Source: Acidobacteriota bacterium
Lineage (GTDB): Bacteria; Acidobacteriota; Terriglobia; Terriglobales; Acidobacteriaceae
Direction: 5' to 3'
DNA: 32,658 bases
Assembly (NCBI GenBank): GCA_019351975.1
Contig: JABBOG010000043.1
Coordinates: forward strand, 1-32,658
Part shown: one piece after another, positions 25,584-32,658 of the stretch
Layout: every line of letters starts with the position of its first letter
How positions within the stretch are numbered: the first letter of the stretch is position 1
Notes under the pieces: generated by a model
Database searches by the model: none
What the model saw: only the letters and a program-made list of their open reading frames with translations
Told to the model about the DNA's origin: nothing
Position numbers and translations under genes: made by a program

Positions 25584-26747
25584 ATGCCACCCATTCCGCC
25601 AGAGATCGATCCAGAAATTTCGCGCCCCGAGAGCAACACCCGGAACACCGGGCACGGATCGACCCCCGCCACTCCCCATATCAAAGCAGATGACGCTCAA
25701 ATCTCCTCCACCGGCCCCGTCTCCGTCGTTCCGCACGACGCCACCGGCCACACCGTCACCGCGCCCGTCCGCATCCGCACCAACCGCTACGGCGAACTCG
25801 ACGAGCACGAGCTCGTCCGCCTCCTCGACACCATCGAGGACGAGCGTGCCCGCAGCCGCTTCCGCGAGTCCATCTATATCTCCGTCTTCATCTGGACCGC
25901 CATCGTCTTTGTGCTCTTCTACGGTCCCAAATACCTCTGGCACGCGCCGCAGCTCATCAGCCCCACCGAGGCCCTGCAGCGCCAGGAGGTCGTCCGCCTC
26001 AACGCACCGCGTCTCCCCCACCACGCCTCCGTCGCCCCGCCCAAGATCGACCGCGCCACCATCGCCAAGCTCCGCGCCATGGAGCCCAAGCCCGCACCTA
26101 CCCCCTCGCCTGCGCCCACACCCAGGATTCCCACCCAGCCGCCACCTCCTGCGCCCGTAGCCACGCAGCCTGCCACGCCGCAGCCCGCGCCCGCGCTCCC
26201 GCTGCCCGCCGCTCCCAAGCCTACCGTCTCTCACAACACGCAGCCTGTCCCCGACGCTCCCGCACCCCAGGCTCCCACCAAACCTACCTTCGACACCGGC
26301 GGCTCCGCCAGCCAGGAGATGCACCGGGCCATGCGCGGCTCCGAGAACGCTGGCAGCGGCGCCGGCGTCGCCATCCAGGGCGGCAGCGGCAGAGGCGCAG
26401 CCCTCGGCCAGGGCGTCGACATCCTCTCTGACACTCAGGGCGTCAACTTCCAGCCATACCTCCAGCGCATCCTGCGCGAGATCTACGAGCAGTGGATCCC
26501 CCTCATCCCCGAAGAAGCCCAGCCACCCCTCCGCAAACAGGGTGGCACCCTCATCCGCTTTACCATCAACCCCGACGGCACCATCGCCGCCATGAACCTC
26601 GACGGATCCACCCACGACGACGCCCTCAACCGCGCCGCCTGGGGCTCCATCACCGGCGTCGGCCAGTTTCCGCCCCTTCCCAAAGAGTTCCACGGACCCA
26701 ACCTCGAACTCCGCATCCACTACCTCGTCAACGAGCCAACCAACTAG
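25584..26747 (+). CDS. TonB-like protein with proline-rich periplasmic linker
   Basis: A 387-residue protein. It has a cytoplasmic N-terminal region of about 97 residues and a single transmembrane helix at about 98-114 (YISVFIWTAIVFVLFYG). A long Pro/Ala/Thr-rich linker (about 170-265) follows, then a C-terminal TonB-type domain from about 295. That domain contains YLQRILREIYEQWIPLIP, TLIRFTINPDGTIAAMNLDGS and GSITGVGQFPPLP. The layout fits an energy transducer to outer-membrane receptors, but the long cytoplasmic part is atypical for TonB. No ExbB/ExbD genes are present here. The frame is open from ATG 25509; neither start has a clear ribosome site. A terminator-like hairpin follows. Confidence 0.82.
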   Translation: MPPIPPEIDPEISRPESNTRNTGHGSTPATPHIKADDAQISSTGPVSVVPHDATGHTVTAPVRIRTNRYGELDEHELVRLLDTIEDERARSRFRESIYISVFIWTAIVFVLFYGPKYLWHAPQLISPTEALQRQEVVRLNAPRLPHHASVAPPKIDRATIAKLRAMEPKPAPTPSPAPTPRIPTQPPPPAPVATQPATPQPAPALPLPAAPKPTVSHNTQPVPDAPAPQAPTKPTFDTGGSASQEMHRAMRGSENAGSGAGVAIQGGSGRGAALGQGVDILSDTQGVNFQPYLQRILREIYEQWIPLIPEEAQPPLRKQGGTLIRFTINPDGTIAAMNLDGSTHDDALNRAAWGSITGVGQFPPLPKEFHGPNLELRIHYLVNEPTN

Positions 26748-26765
26748 GCTCGATACGCTGAGTCG

Positions 26766-26806
26766 AGAGCAAAGCACAGTCAGTGTAGACTCGACTTTGC
26801 TCTTTT
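26766..26806 (+). terminator. probable terminator after the TonB-like gene
   Basis: AGAGCAAAG (26766-26774) pairs perfectly with CTTTGCTCT (26795-26803) across a 20-base loop and runs into TTT. The loop is long, so strength is uncertain. Confidence 0.6.
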
Positions 26807-26807
26807 G

Positions 26808-26832
26808 TTGTCATTCCCGAAGGGAATCCGCG
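26808..26832 (+). repeat. dispersed TGTCATTC repeat, copy upstream of miaA
   Basis: TTGTCATTCCCGAAGGGAAT followed by CCGCG. It is identical over its core to the copy in mutM and begins right after the terminator of the TonB-like gene. Confidence 0.85.
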
Positions 26833-26885
26833 TTGGTTCTCCTCGACACCGGCAACAAAATCGCTCAAAATCTTCGTCTTGAAGG

Positions 26886-26946
26886 GGATGGGCTTCAGCC
26901 CATCCATCACCCGCAAAGCATCCAAGTGGCTTTAGCCACGGAGGGA
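26886..26946 (+). repeat. bipartite hairpin repeat, copy 1
   Basis: The first hairpin is GGATGGGC-TTCA-GCCCATCC (26886-26905). The second is GTGGC-TTTA-GCCAC (26926-26939), followed by GGAGGGA. Two further copies keep the loops but change the stems in a compensatory way. Confidence 0.8.
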
Positions 26947-27171
26947 ACTGCAATCGAACCCGCCGAACATCGCGCCGCTCCCGTCCAGATTCCCACGCCA
27001 ACCCGCGCCCTTCAGCGAGATCGCGACCAGTACCGGATCTACCTCCGCAGCCGCGAGCTCCTTGAGCGCAGTAGCATCGTCCGCGGCCTCATCCTGCTCG
27101 CACTTCTCATCCTCTCCGCGAGCATGCTCCGCGCCGGCCTTCACCGCGTCTTCGTTCCGCACTGGTGGTAG
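26926..27171 (+). CDS. possible small membrane protein overlapping a repeat
   Basis: The frame ends in a convincing coding stretch. A charged segment (RDRDQYRIYLRSRELLERSS) is followed by a single hydrophobic helix (IVRGLILLALLILSASML) and a short tail ending HWW. Third codon positions are mostly C or G as in neighbouring genes, at least from 26985 on. No ATG start is available. GTG 26926, which coincides with the first base of a repeat hairpin, would give 81 residues. The 5' end may therefore be a truncated or repeat-modified gene. Function is unknown; it lies between the TonB-like gene and miaA. Confidence 0.4.
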   Translation: MALATEGTAIEPAEHRAAPVQIPTPTRALQRDRDQYRIYLRSRELLERSSIVRGLILLALLILSASMLRAGLHRVFVPHWW

Positions 27172-27186
27172 CGTCCCATGAAGGTC

Positions 27187-27237
27187 CACGGCTTCAGCCG
27201 TGCCATAACGTCGCGCCATCCCTGCGGCTTTAGCCGC
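27187..27237 (+). repeat. bipartite hairpin repeat, copy 2
   Basis: The first hairpin is CACGGC-TTCA-GCCGTG (27187-27202). The second is GCGGC-TTTA-GCCGC (27224-27237), followed by TGAGGCG in place of GGAGGGA. It begins shortly after the small membrane protein stop. Confidence 0.8.
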
Positions 27238-27283
27238 TGAGGCGCACCACTCTCCAACCCCACCCTCACCCTCGGAACCCTCA

Positions 27284-28243
27284 ATGCCAAACTCCGAAGC
27301 CCCCGACCACCCGCTCATCGTCCTCTCCGGACCCACCGCCAGCGGCAAAACCTCCCTCGCCATCCATCTCGCCCAGGCCCTCAACGGCGAGATCGTCAGC
27401 TGCGACTCCGTCGCCGTCTACCGCCTCATGGAGATCGGCACCGCCAAGCCCACCCTCGCCGAGCGCGCACTCATCCCCCACCACTGCATCGACCTCTACT
27501 GGCCCAACGAGCCCTGCACCGCCGGAGACTACGCCCGCCACGCCCGCGCCGCCATCGCCGACATCCGCCAGCGCGGCAAACTCCCCATCGTCGCCGGTGG
27601 CACCGGCCTCTACCTCCGCGCTCTCCTCGAAGGCCTCGCCCCAGCGCCTCAGCGCGACGAGTCTCTGCGCACCCGCCTCCGCACCCGCGCCGCCCACCGC
27701 GGCTCCCCCTGGCTGCATCGCATCCTGCAACGCCTCGATCCTATCGCAGCCGCCAACATCCATCCCAACGACCTCCCCAAGCTCGTCCGCAGCATCGAAG
27801 TCACCCTCGCCGCCCGCCAGCCCCAGCGCGAGCAGTGGAAGGCCGGCCGCGACCCCCTGCGCGGCTACCGCGTCCTCCACCTCGGCCTCGCTCCCACCGA
27901 ACTCCGCACCGAGCTCTACGACCGCATCAACGCCCGCGCCGCCGCCATGTTCCAGTGCGGCCTCCTCGCCGAAACCCAGACCCTCCGCACCCGCTACGGC
28001 GACCACTGCCGCTCCCTCACCGCCCTCGGCTACGCGCAGGCCCTCGCCGTTCTCCGCCACGAACTCCCGCTCGAAGCCGCCATCGCCGCCGCCCAGCAGG
28101 GCCACCGCAACTACGCCAAGCGCCAGGCCACATGGTTCCGCCGCGACCCCTCCATCCACTGGCTCCCCGGCTTCGGCGACCACCCAGCCACCCAAACCGC
28201 CGCCCTCCATCAAGCCCTCCAGCACACCGCCAACCAACCGTAG
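27284..28243 (+). CDS. miaA: tRNA dimethylallyltransferase
   Basis: Adds a dimethylallyl group to A37 of tRNAs that read codons starting with U. It has 319 residues. The P-loop is GPTASGKT (16-23). Also present are IVSCDSVAVYRLMEIGTAKPT, the VAGGTGLYLRALLEG motif, and a C-terminal GYAQALAVLRHELPLEAA with KRQATWFRRDP. The ribosome site is poor. The gene is bracketed on both sides by TGTCATTC and bipartite hairpin repeats. Confidence 0.96.
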   Translation: MPNSEAPDHPLIVLSGPTASGKTSLAIHLAQALNGEIVSCDSVAVYRLMEIGTAKPTLAERALIPHHCIDLYWPNEPCTAGDYARHARAAIADIRQRGKLPIVAGGTGLYLRALLEGLAPAPQRDESLRTRLRTRAAHRGSPWLHRILQRLDPIAAANIHPNDLPKLVRSIEVTLAARQPQREQWKAGRDPLRGYRVLHLGLAPTELRTELYDRINARAAAMFQCGLLAETQTLRTRYGDHCRSLTALGYAQALAVLRHELPLEAAIAAAQQGHRNYAKRQATWFRRDPSIHWLPGFGDHPATQTAALHQALQHTANQP

Positions 28244-28271
28244 GTGGCTTTGCTTTTTGTTTGTCGCTTTG

Positions 28272-28304
28272 TTTGTCATTCTCGAAGGGAATCTGCGTCT
28301 CCCC
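28272..28304 (+). repeat. dispersed TGTCATTC repeat, copy downstream of miaA
   Basis: TTTGTCATTCTCGAAGGGAA followed by TCTGCGTCTCCCC. It differs from the other copies by one base in the core (C to T). The 3' extension CTCCC is shared with the mutM copy. Confidence 0.85.
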
Positions 28305-28367
28305 TTGCTTGCACACTAACAATAAATCTACTTTCGCCTGTAGCCAGCCCATAACCGAGCAAAATAT

Positions 28368-28428
28368 TGTCATCTCGACCGAACCCAAACAGCTTCATCG
28401 TTTGGCGCAGCGGAGAGACCCGCAGCTT
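28368..28428 (+). repeat. TGTCATCTCGACC repeat element
   Basis: TGTCATCTCGACCG is followed, after about 25 bases, by GCGCAGCGGAGAGACC. From memory this matches a family of dispersed intergenic elements in Acidobacteriota. Together with its neighbours it fills the 28244-28607 gap, in which I see no gene. Confidence 0.5.
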
Positions 28429-28501
28429 CGTTTCGCGACCAACAGCAGCCCCCATCAACCCTTCAGCCCTGAGCACCCCAGCTCAATCCCTGCCTTGAAG
28501 G

Positions 28502-28563
28502 GGACGGGCTTCAGCCCGTCCATGAACACCACAAAAGAACAGGGGCTTTAAGCCCCGGAGGGA
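28502..28563 (+). repeat. bipartite hairpin repeat, copy 3
   Basis: The first hairpin is GGACGGGC-TTCA-GCCCGTCC (28502-28521). The second is GGGGC-TTTAA-GCCCC (28542-28556), followed by GGAGGGA. Relative to copy 1 the first stem swaps an A-T pair for a G-C pair on both arms. Confidence 0.8.
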
Positions 28564-28607
28564 GCAGCTTCGGCCTGGCAAATGTTTTCCGCCACAGCTC
28601 ACCCCAC

Positions 28608-29801
28608 CTACTGCGCCGCACCGCCCGAAACCCCACCCTCCGCATTCACCCAGTACCCATCCCGCGCATCCACATTGAGCTGCGGATAATTCCGCAGCTT
28701 CAACGAAATATAGTGGAACCCCGGCGTCGGCGACGTCGGCTGGAACGTCAGCACATACCGGTTCGGTATATGGTTTGAGATCGTAAACAGGTCCTTGTCC
28801 AGCGTCTTCACATTCTTGAACTTGAAGTACTCGCCACCCGTCAGCTTCGCCACCGACTTCGAAATATTGTGCCGCATTGCATTCCGCGCCGCAATCTCCG
28901 CCATATGCGCCAGCCGCAGCGGCGGCAGCAGCTCCTCCACGCAGTTCGTGTCTTGCGCCGTCTTGCTCTCCTTCGCCTTCACCGCATTCCCATCCTCATC
29001 CGTCCCAAAGTCGCGGCTGAAGCACCCATGCTGCGGCCCCGGCTCATCCGATCCGAACTTCGCCGCCTCATGCCCCACATCCGTCTTCGTCGTATGAAAC
29101 CCCACGCTGTAGATCGTCGTATTCGTATCGCTGATTGCGTGCAGCGCCTGCGTCACCGTTGTATGGCTTCCATCATCAGTCGTCTCCGAAAGCAGCAGAA
29201 TCGCCCGCCGATACGTCGTCGGCTGCTGCCCCAGCAGCTTCACCGCATACGCAACCGCATCCAGCACCGCCGCCTTCTGGTCGCCCGGATCAAGAATATC
29301 CAGCGAGTGCGTAATGAACGCCAGGTTCGGCGTAAACCCATGCAGCAGCGTCGGCGTGCCGTCGAACCCCACCACCGCCACCTTGTGCTCGATATTCCCC
29401 ACCAGGTTGTCCAGCATCGGCTCCATCCCCTGGTACTGCTCCAGGTGCGCCGACGCATCCCCACCCGTCTGCACCACAATCACCAGCGCCAGCGGCTGGT
29501 CGCCCGTATTCTGCTCCAGATGCAGCGTCTGCTCCACGCCATCGTCGGTCAGGCGGAAGTCGTCCGCCTTCAGCGTGTACACCAGCTGCCCAGCCTTCGT
29601 CCGCACCAGCGCCGGAACCACCACCAGGCTCGACCGCACCGTGATCGACGCTCCCGGCGGCATCGCCTCCGTCTGTCCAGCATCGGCGTCCTGCGCCGCA
29701 GCATCGGCGGCCGGGGTCGCAGCAGCAGGCGTCTGCCCCAGGCTGAAGGACGTGGCAGCAACCAGAACTACTACAGCAAAGATTCTCATCATCGTCCTCA
29801 T
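28608..29801 (-). CDS. exported VWFA-related protein of acidobacterial type
   Basis: A 397-residue protein with a signal peptide (MMRIFAVVVLVAATSFSLGQ), an Ala-rich linker, then a domain beginning VRSSLVVVPALVRTKAGQLV and YTLKADDFRLTDDGVEQ. The latter is the hallmark opening of the VWFA-related domain abundant in Acidobacteriota. The von Willebrand A core follows. Its metal-site segment reads LALVIVVQTGGDAS rather than the usual DxSxS, so metal binding is doubtful. Likely acts outside the cytoplasm in protein interaction. The start is uncertain among ATGs at 29801, 29792 and 29789; the upstream frame to 29837 is less likely. Confidence 0.85.
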   Translation of the reverse strand: MRTMMRIFAVVVLVAATSFSLGQTPAAATPAADAAAQDADAGQTEAMPPGASITVRSSLVVVPALVRTKAGQLVYTLKADDFRLTDDGVEQTLHLEQNTGDQPLALVIVVQTGGDASAHLEQYQGMEPMLDNLVGNIEHKVAVVGFDGTPTLLHGFTPNLAFITHSLDILDPGDQKAAVLDAVAYAVKLLGQQPTTYRRAILLLSETTDDGSHTTVTQALHAISDTNTTIYSVGFHTTKTDVGHEAAKFGSDEPGPQHGCFSRDFGTDEDGNAVKAKESKTAQDTNCVEELLPPLRLAHMAEIAARNAMRHNISKSVAKLTGGEYFKFKNVKTLDKDLFTISNHIPNRYVLTFQPTSPTPGFHYISLKLRNYPQLNVDARDGYWVNAEGGVSGGAAQ

Positions 29802-29994
29802 CCTACCCAATGCAGCCTCCAGTGTAGCCGCGACCATGCATGTCCCAAAACACGCGCGCAGAAGCCCGAAACACCAACGCCAATCTCCTCAAAACGCACC
29901 CATAGGATGCAAAGACGGCCTCAAGGCGCTACGATAAAGTGTTTGCGCCGCCTGCTTCCACAGACGGTCAGCCGCAGGAAAGAGATTCAATCCA

Positions 29995-31056
29995 ATGACG
30001 TTACAGCCCATCCCCAAGACCATGCGCGCCCTCATGAAGCCCACCGCCGCCCCCGGCATGGAGATGCGCGAAGTCCCCGTCCCCCACATCGGCGCGACCG
30101 ATGTCCTCGTCGCCGTCGACACCGCCTCCGTCTGCGGCACCGATCTCCACATCTTCCACTGGGACGAGTGGGCCCAGGCCCGCATCAAGCCGCCCTACAT
30201 CCCCGGCCACGAGTTCTGCGGCACCGTCGCCGCCGTCGGCAACCTCGTCCAGGGCGTCAGCGTCGGCGACTTCGTCTCCGCCGAGATGCACGTCGCCTGC
30301 GGCCACTGCCTCCAATGCCGCAGCGGCCAGGCCCACGTCTGCCAGTTCGTCAAAATCCTTGGCGTCGACGCCGACGGTGCCTTCGCCAACTACGTCCGCA
30401 TCCCCGCCTCCAACATCTGGAAGCTCGACCCCGCCATCCCCCGCGACTTCGGCTCCCTCTTCGACCCCTTCGGCAACGCCGTCCACACCGTCCTCTCCGG
30501 CCCCATCGCCGGCCAAACCGTCGCCGTCACCGGCTGCGGCCCCATCGGCCTCTTCTCCATCGCCGTCGCACGCGCCTGCGGAGCCGCCCGCATCTTCGCC
30601 ATCGAGCCCAACGCAACCCGCCGCGATCTCGCCAAACAGCTCGGTGCCGACGTTCTCCTGAACCCCTCAAACGCCAACCTGGAGCAGCAGGTCATGGACG
30701 CCACCCACGGCAACGGCGTCGATGTCCTCCTTGAGATGTCCGGCCACCCCTCTGCCATACGCCAGGGCTTCCGCCTGCTCCGCATGGGTGGCCGCGCATC
30801 CCTCCTCGGCATCCCCTCCCGCCCCGTCGAGCTCGATCTCGCCAACGCCCTCATCTTCAAAGGCGCCACCGTCCACGGCATCAACGGCCGCAAGATGTAC
30901 GAAACCTGGTATCAAGCCGAAGCCCTCATCCGCGACCGCGGCGTGGACCTCTCGCCCGTCATCACCCACCGCCTCCCGCTCGACCGCTTCGACGAAGCCA
31001 TGCACCTGCTCGAAAACGGCGAAGCCAGCAAAATCCTCCTCACAGTCAGACAGTAG
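29995..31056 (+). CDS. tdh: L-threonine 3-dehydrogenase
   Basis: Oxidises L-threonine to 2-amino-3-ketobutyrate with NAD. It has 353 residues of the zinc-dependent medium-chain dehydrogenase type. The catalytic zinc ligands are in SVCGTDLHIFHWDEWA (Cys 47) and GHEFCG (His 72, Glu 73). Structural zinc cysteines are 102, 105, 108 and 116. The NAD motif is GCGPIGLFSIA. The HIFHWDEWA stretch and NGRKMYETWYQ are typical of Tdh. AGGAAAGAG precedes the start. Its partner kbl lies 1.25 kb downstream beyond an opposite-strand gene. Confidence 0.96.
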   Translation: MTLQPIPKTMRALMKPTAAPGMEMREVPVPHIGATDVLVAVDTASVCGTDLHIFHWDEWAQARIKPPYIPGHEFCGTVAAVGNLVQGVSVGDFVSAEMHVACGHCLQCRSGQAHVCQFVKILGVDADGAFANYVRIPASNIWKLDPAIPRDFGSLFDPFGNAVHTVLSGPIAGQTVAVTGCGPIGLFSIAVARACGAARIFAIEPNATRRDLAKQLGADVLLNPSNANLEQQVMDATHGNGVDVLLEMSGHPSAIRQGFRLLRMGGRASLLGIPSRPVELDLANALIFKGATVHGINGRKMYETWYQAEALIRDRGVDLSPVITHRLPLDRFDEAMHLLENGEASKILLTVRQ

Positions 31057-31108
31057 TTAGGTGAGTTCTCAGTTCTAGAGCAGAATCAGAGACCCTGTAC
31101 CCAAATTC

Positions 31109-31172
31109 TGTCATCCTGAGCGCAGCAATTGCGCTCTTTGCAATTGCGCAGCCGAAGGACCCCGAAGCATTT
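31109..31172 (+). repeat. TGTCATCCTGAGCG repeat element
   Basis: TGTCATCCTGAGCGCAG is followed by two copies of GCAATTGCGC (31125 and 31140) and then GCCGAAGGACCCCGAAGCAT. It resembles, from memory, a widespread intergenic element with TCATCCTGAGCG...GAAGGACC ends. It lies between convergent genes. Confidence 0.5.
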
Positions 31173-31246
31173 CACATTACCCATACCCTTTCAGCCTTTT
31201 CAGCCACCACCTTGGTACAGCTATCCTGATAACGCCTTAAGTTCTA

Positions 31247-31271
31247 AGCTGCTCTTCGCCGAAGAGCAGCT
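31247..31271. repeat. perfect 12-bp-arm palindrome between tdh and the lipoprotein gene
   Basis: AGCTGCTCTTCG (31247-31258) and CGAAGAGCAGCT (31260-31271) are exact reverse complements around one base. There is no T tract on either side, so it is not a standard intrinsic terminator. It could still end or protect the two convergent transcripts. Confidence 0.75.
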
Positions 31272-31297
31272 GAAGGTCCGACTGACAACTTTCCTTC

Positions 31298-32188
31298 CTA
31301 CTGCACCACCAGCGCATCCGCCAGCCGGAACCGCACAATCGACTCCGCCGGAATATTGATATCCCGGTTGCCCGTCGCGCCCGCCAGCACCGTCCCCGCG
31401 CCCGCGCCCGCCGCTCCACCGATCGCCAGCCCAACGCCGCCCGTAGCCAGTCCGCCAATCAGCATCCCCGCTCCCGTCATGCCGCCGATAAATCCCGCCG
31501 TCCGGCGTCCCTTACCGCGCTTCGTCCGCACGCTGTCGGTCGTATCCAGCTGATACGGATTCCCGTTCAGCGTCATCGACGTCAGCCGCAGCTCCAGAAC
31601 CGATCTGCCCTTGAAGTGTCCGCGCCGATGCGCCTCGTCGATCCGCCCGCCCACCGGCGTCCCGCGCGGAATCACCACCACGCCGTTATTCTCCACTGGC
31701 TCCACTACCTCGCCGTCGAAGCGATCGCCAGCCCGGCTGGTCTTCACACTGATCCGCTGATTGATCCGGATCGAAAGCTCCGTCCCCGCAGGCACCGTCA
31801 ACGAAACCGTCAGAGCCGCCTGCCCGTTGCCCGCCTGGCCGCCGCCATACACTCCCGGCCCGCCCTGCATCGCGCCACCCTGTGCCACCGATCCCAGCGG
31901 TGTAATCACCGGGTCCGTGCTCTTCGGCTTCGACCCCGGCGGCGGCGGCATGATCAGCGTCGATACCGCTGGCTTCTCATTCGGCGCAGCCGGCGGATTC
32001 ACCGTCTTCGTCACCGTGTTTCCATCCCCGTCAATGTACTGCACCTGTTGCGGAATATGCGTCGCAGTCGCCTGCGACTCCGCACGGTCCAGCGCCTTCT
32101 TCTCTTTACTGGCGCATCCTGCAAGCAGTGCCAGGGCAATCATCCCTGTGCCTGCAAACCTGCGTCGACGATAGCTCTGCAATGTCAC
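31298..32188 (-). CDS. glycine-zipper lipoprotein
   Basis: A 296-residue predicted lipoprotein: a basic N-terminus, a hydrophobic stretch and lipobox LLAGC (Cys 25). A Pro/Gly-rich linker follows, then a beta-rich domain (LTVPAGTELSIRINQRISVKT, then FDGEVVEPVENNGVVVIPRG). The C-terminus is a glycine-rich hydrophobic region (GGMTGAGMLIGGLATGGVG) of glycine-zipper type that may enter a membrane. The start is GTG 32188, preceded by GGAGGAG. It lies on the minus strand between tdh and kbl. Function is unknown. Confidence 0.8.
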   Translation of the reverse strand: MTLQSYRRRRFAGTGMIALALLAGCASKEKKALDRAESQATATHIPQQVQYIDGDGNTVTKTVNPPAAPNEKPAVSTLIMPPPPGSKPKSTDPVITPLGSVAQGGAMQGGPGVYGGGQAGNGQAALTVSLTVPAGTELSIRINQRISVKTSRAGDRFDGEVVEPVENNGVVVIPRGTPVGGRIDEAHRRGHFKGRSVLELRLTSMTLNGNPYQLDTTDSVRTKRGKGRRTAGFIGGMTGAGMLIGGLATGGVGLAIGGAAGAGAGTVLAGATGNRDINIPAESIVRFRLADALVVQ

Positions 32189-32306
32189 CGATTCTCCTCC
32201 ATGCGCACCATGCGTTCCGTCCGTTTAGCGCAGGACGCTCGCTCGTAACTTGCCCAAAATTCAAGGCAACTGTCTCAGGCCCGACAAAAGGTTTAAACTA
32301 AATGCT

Positions 32307-32658
32307 ATGAGCAGTATGATAACGCCCTCGCAGCCCTCCTCGTCAGCGCGCCCCCAACTCGCCCACCTCACCGCGCAGCTGAACGAACTCCGCGAGCGCG
32401 GCACCTACTTCAAACTCCGCGTCCTCGACGACGAACAAGGCCCCGTCTGCCACTACGACGGCCGCGAGGTCATCAACCTCGCCTCCAACAACTACCTCGG
32501 CCTCTGCAACCACCCCAAACTCCGCGAAGCCGCCATCGCCGCCACGCAGAAGTACGGCGTTGGCTCCGGCGCCGTCCGCACCATCGCCGGCACCATGCGC
32601 ATCCACATGGAGCTCGAAGAAAAAATCGCCCGCTTCAAAGGCGTCGAAGCCTGCGTCG
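32307..32658 (+). CDS. kbl: 2-amino-3-ketobutyrate CoA ligase (glycine C-acetyltransferase), 5' part
   Basis: PLP enzyme of the alpha-oxoamine synthase family that splits 2-amino-3-ketobutyrate with CoA into glycine and acetyl-CoA, the step after Tdh. The first 117 codons are visible. After a variable start come HLTAQLNELRERGTYFKLRV, the family motif INLASNNYLGLCNHPKLREA and YGVGSGAVRTIAGTMRIHME. The PLP lysine lies outside the window. BioF and related enzymes share these motifs; the nearby tdh makes Kbl the best call. ATG 32307 follows TAAACT by seven bases, so the transcript may have almost no leader. Confidence 0.85.
   Translation, partial: MSSMITPSQPSSSARPQLAHLTAQLNELRERGTYFKLRVLDDEQGPVCHYDGREVINLASNNYLGLCNHPKLREAAIAATQKYGVGSGAVRTIAGTMRIHMELEEKIARFKGVEACV

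Noticed and set aside
26797-26925. Upstream extension of the small membrane protein frame
   Set aside because: It reads through the TGTCATTC and hairpin repeats, starts with TTG and has no ribosome site, so it is probably not translated.

Overview
This window looks like a core-genome segment of an Acidobacteriota chromosome, most likely Terriglobia/Acidobacteriaceae (relatives of Granulicella, Edaphobacter, Terriglobus). This is judged from the high-GC, C-ending codon use, a VWFA-related protein of the acidobacterial type, the housekeeping gene set, and dispersed hairpin repeats I associate with this group. The assignment is inference, since no 16S or marker search was possible. No tRNA, rRNA, CRISPR array, prophage or transposase was seen.

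Layout. 1-3.4 kb (minus strand): 5' part of a secreted M13 zinc metallopeptidase, an MCE/MlaD-type protein with five exact 34-residue repeats, and acpS. 3.4-6 kb (plus): an unknown protein, a LolD/MacB-like ABC ATPase with no permease beside it, a ComEA-like helix-hairpin-helix protein and a DUF4397 lipoprotein, ending at a terminator. 6-9.3 kb (minus): ahcY, then coaE and folD (one-carbon/SAM cycle and CoA synthesis). 9.4-12 kb: a small unknown protein, then the classic yceD-rpmF-plsX group plus a DUF5076-like gene; its promoter predicts a leaderless mRNA. 12.1-16 kb: a membrane protein that is only a histidine-kinase-like H-box, a divergent ThiE/TenI protein, sthA and a ROK-family protein lacking the usual phosphate loop. 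16-18.2 kb: mutM carrying a repeat-derived in-frame insertion, a DUF1572/DinB protein, and a tightly coupled two-gene PIN-domain module. 18.2-22 kb: purA, a small monooxygenase-like protein, an NTF2-like secreted protein, a small unknown gene preceded by a switch-like RNA leader, and a HIT hydrolase. 22-25.5 kb: rpsA with a strong promoter and terminator, a DedA/VTT membrane protein and mogA. 25.5-28.6 kb: a TonB-like protein and miaA, with miaA flanked on both sides by mosaics of hairpin repeats. 28.6-32.7 kb: a VWA protein, tdh, a glycine-zipper lipoprotein on the opposite strand, and the start of kbl (threonine to glycine pathway).

Most genes are ordinary housekeeping functions. The points deserving a second look are the PIN module (17.4-18.2 kb), the alternating-complementarity leader (21.1 kb), the bipartite hairpin repeats around miaA, and the repeat insertion inside mutM.
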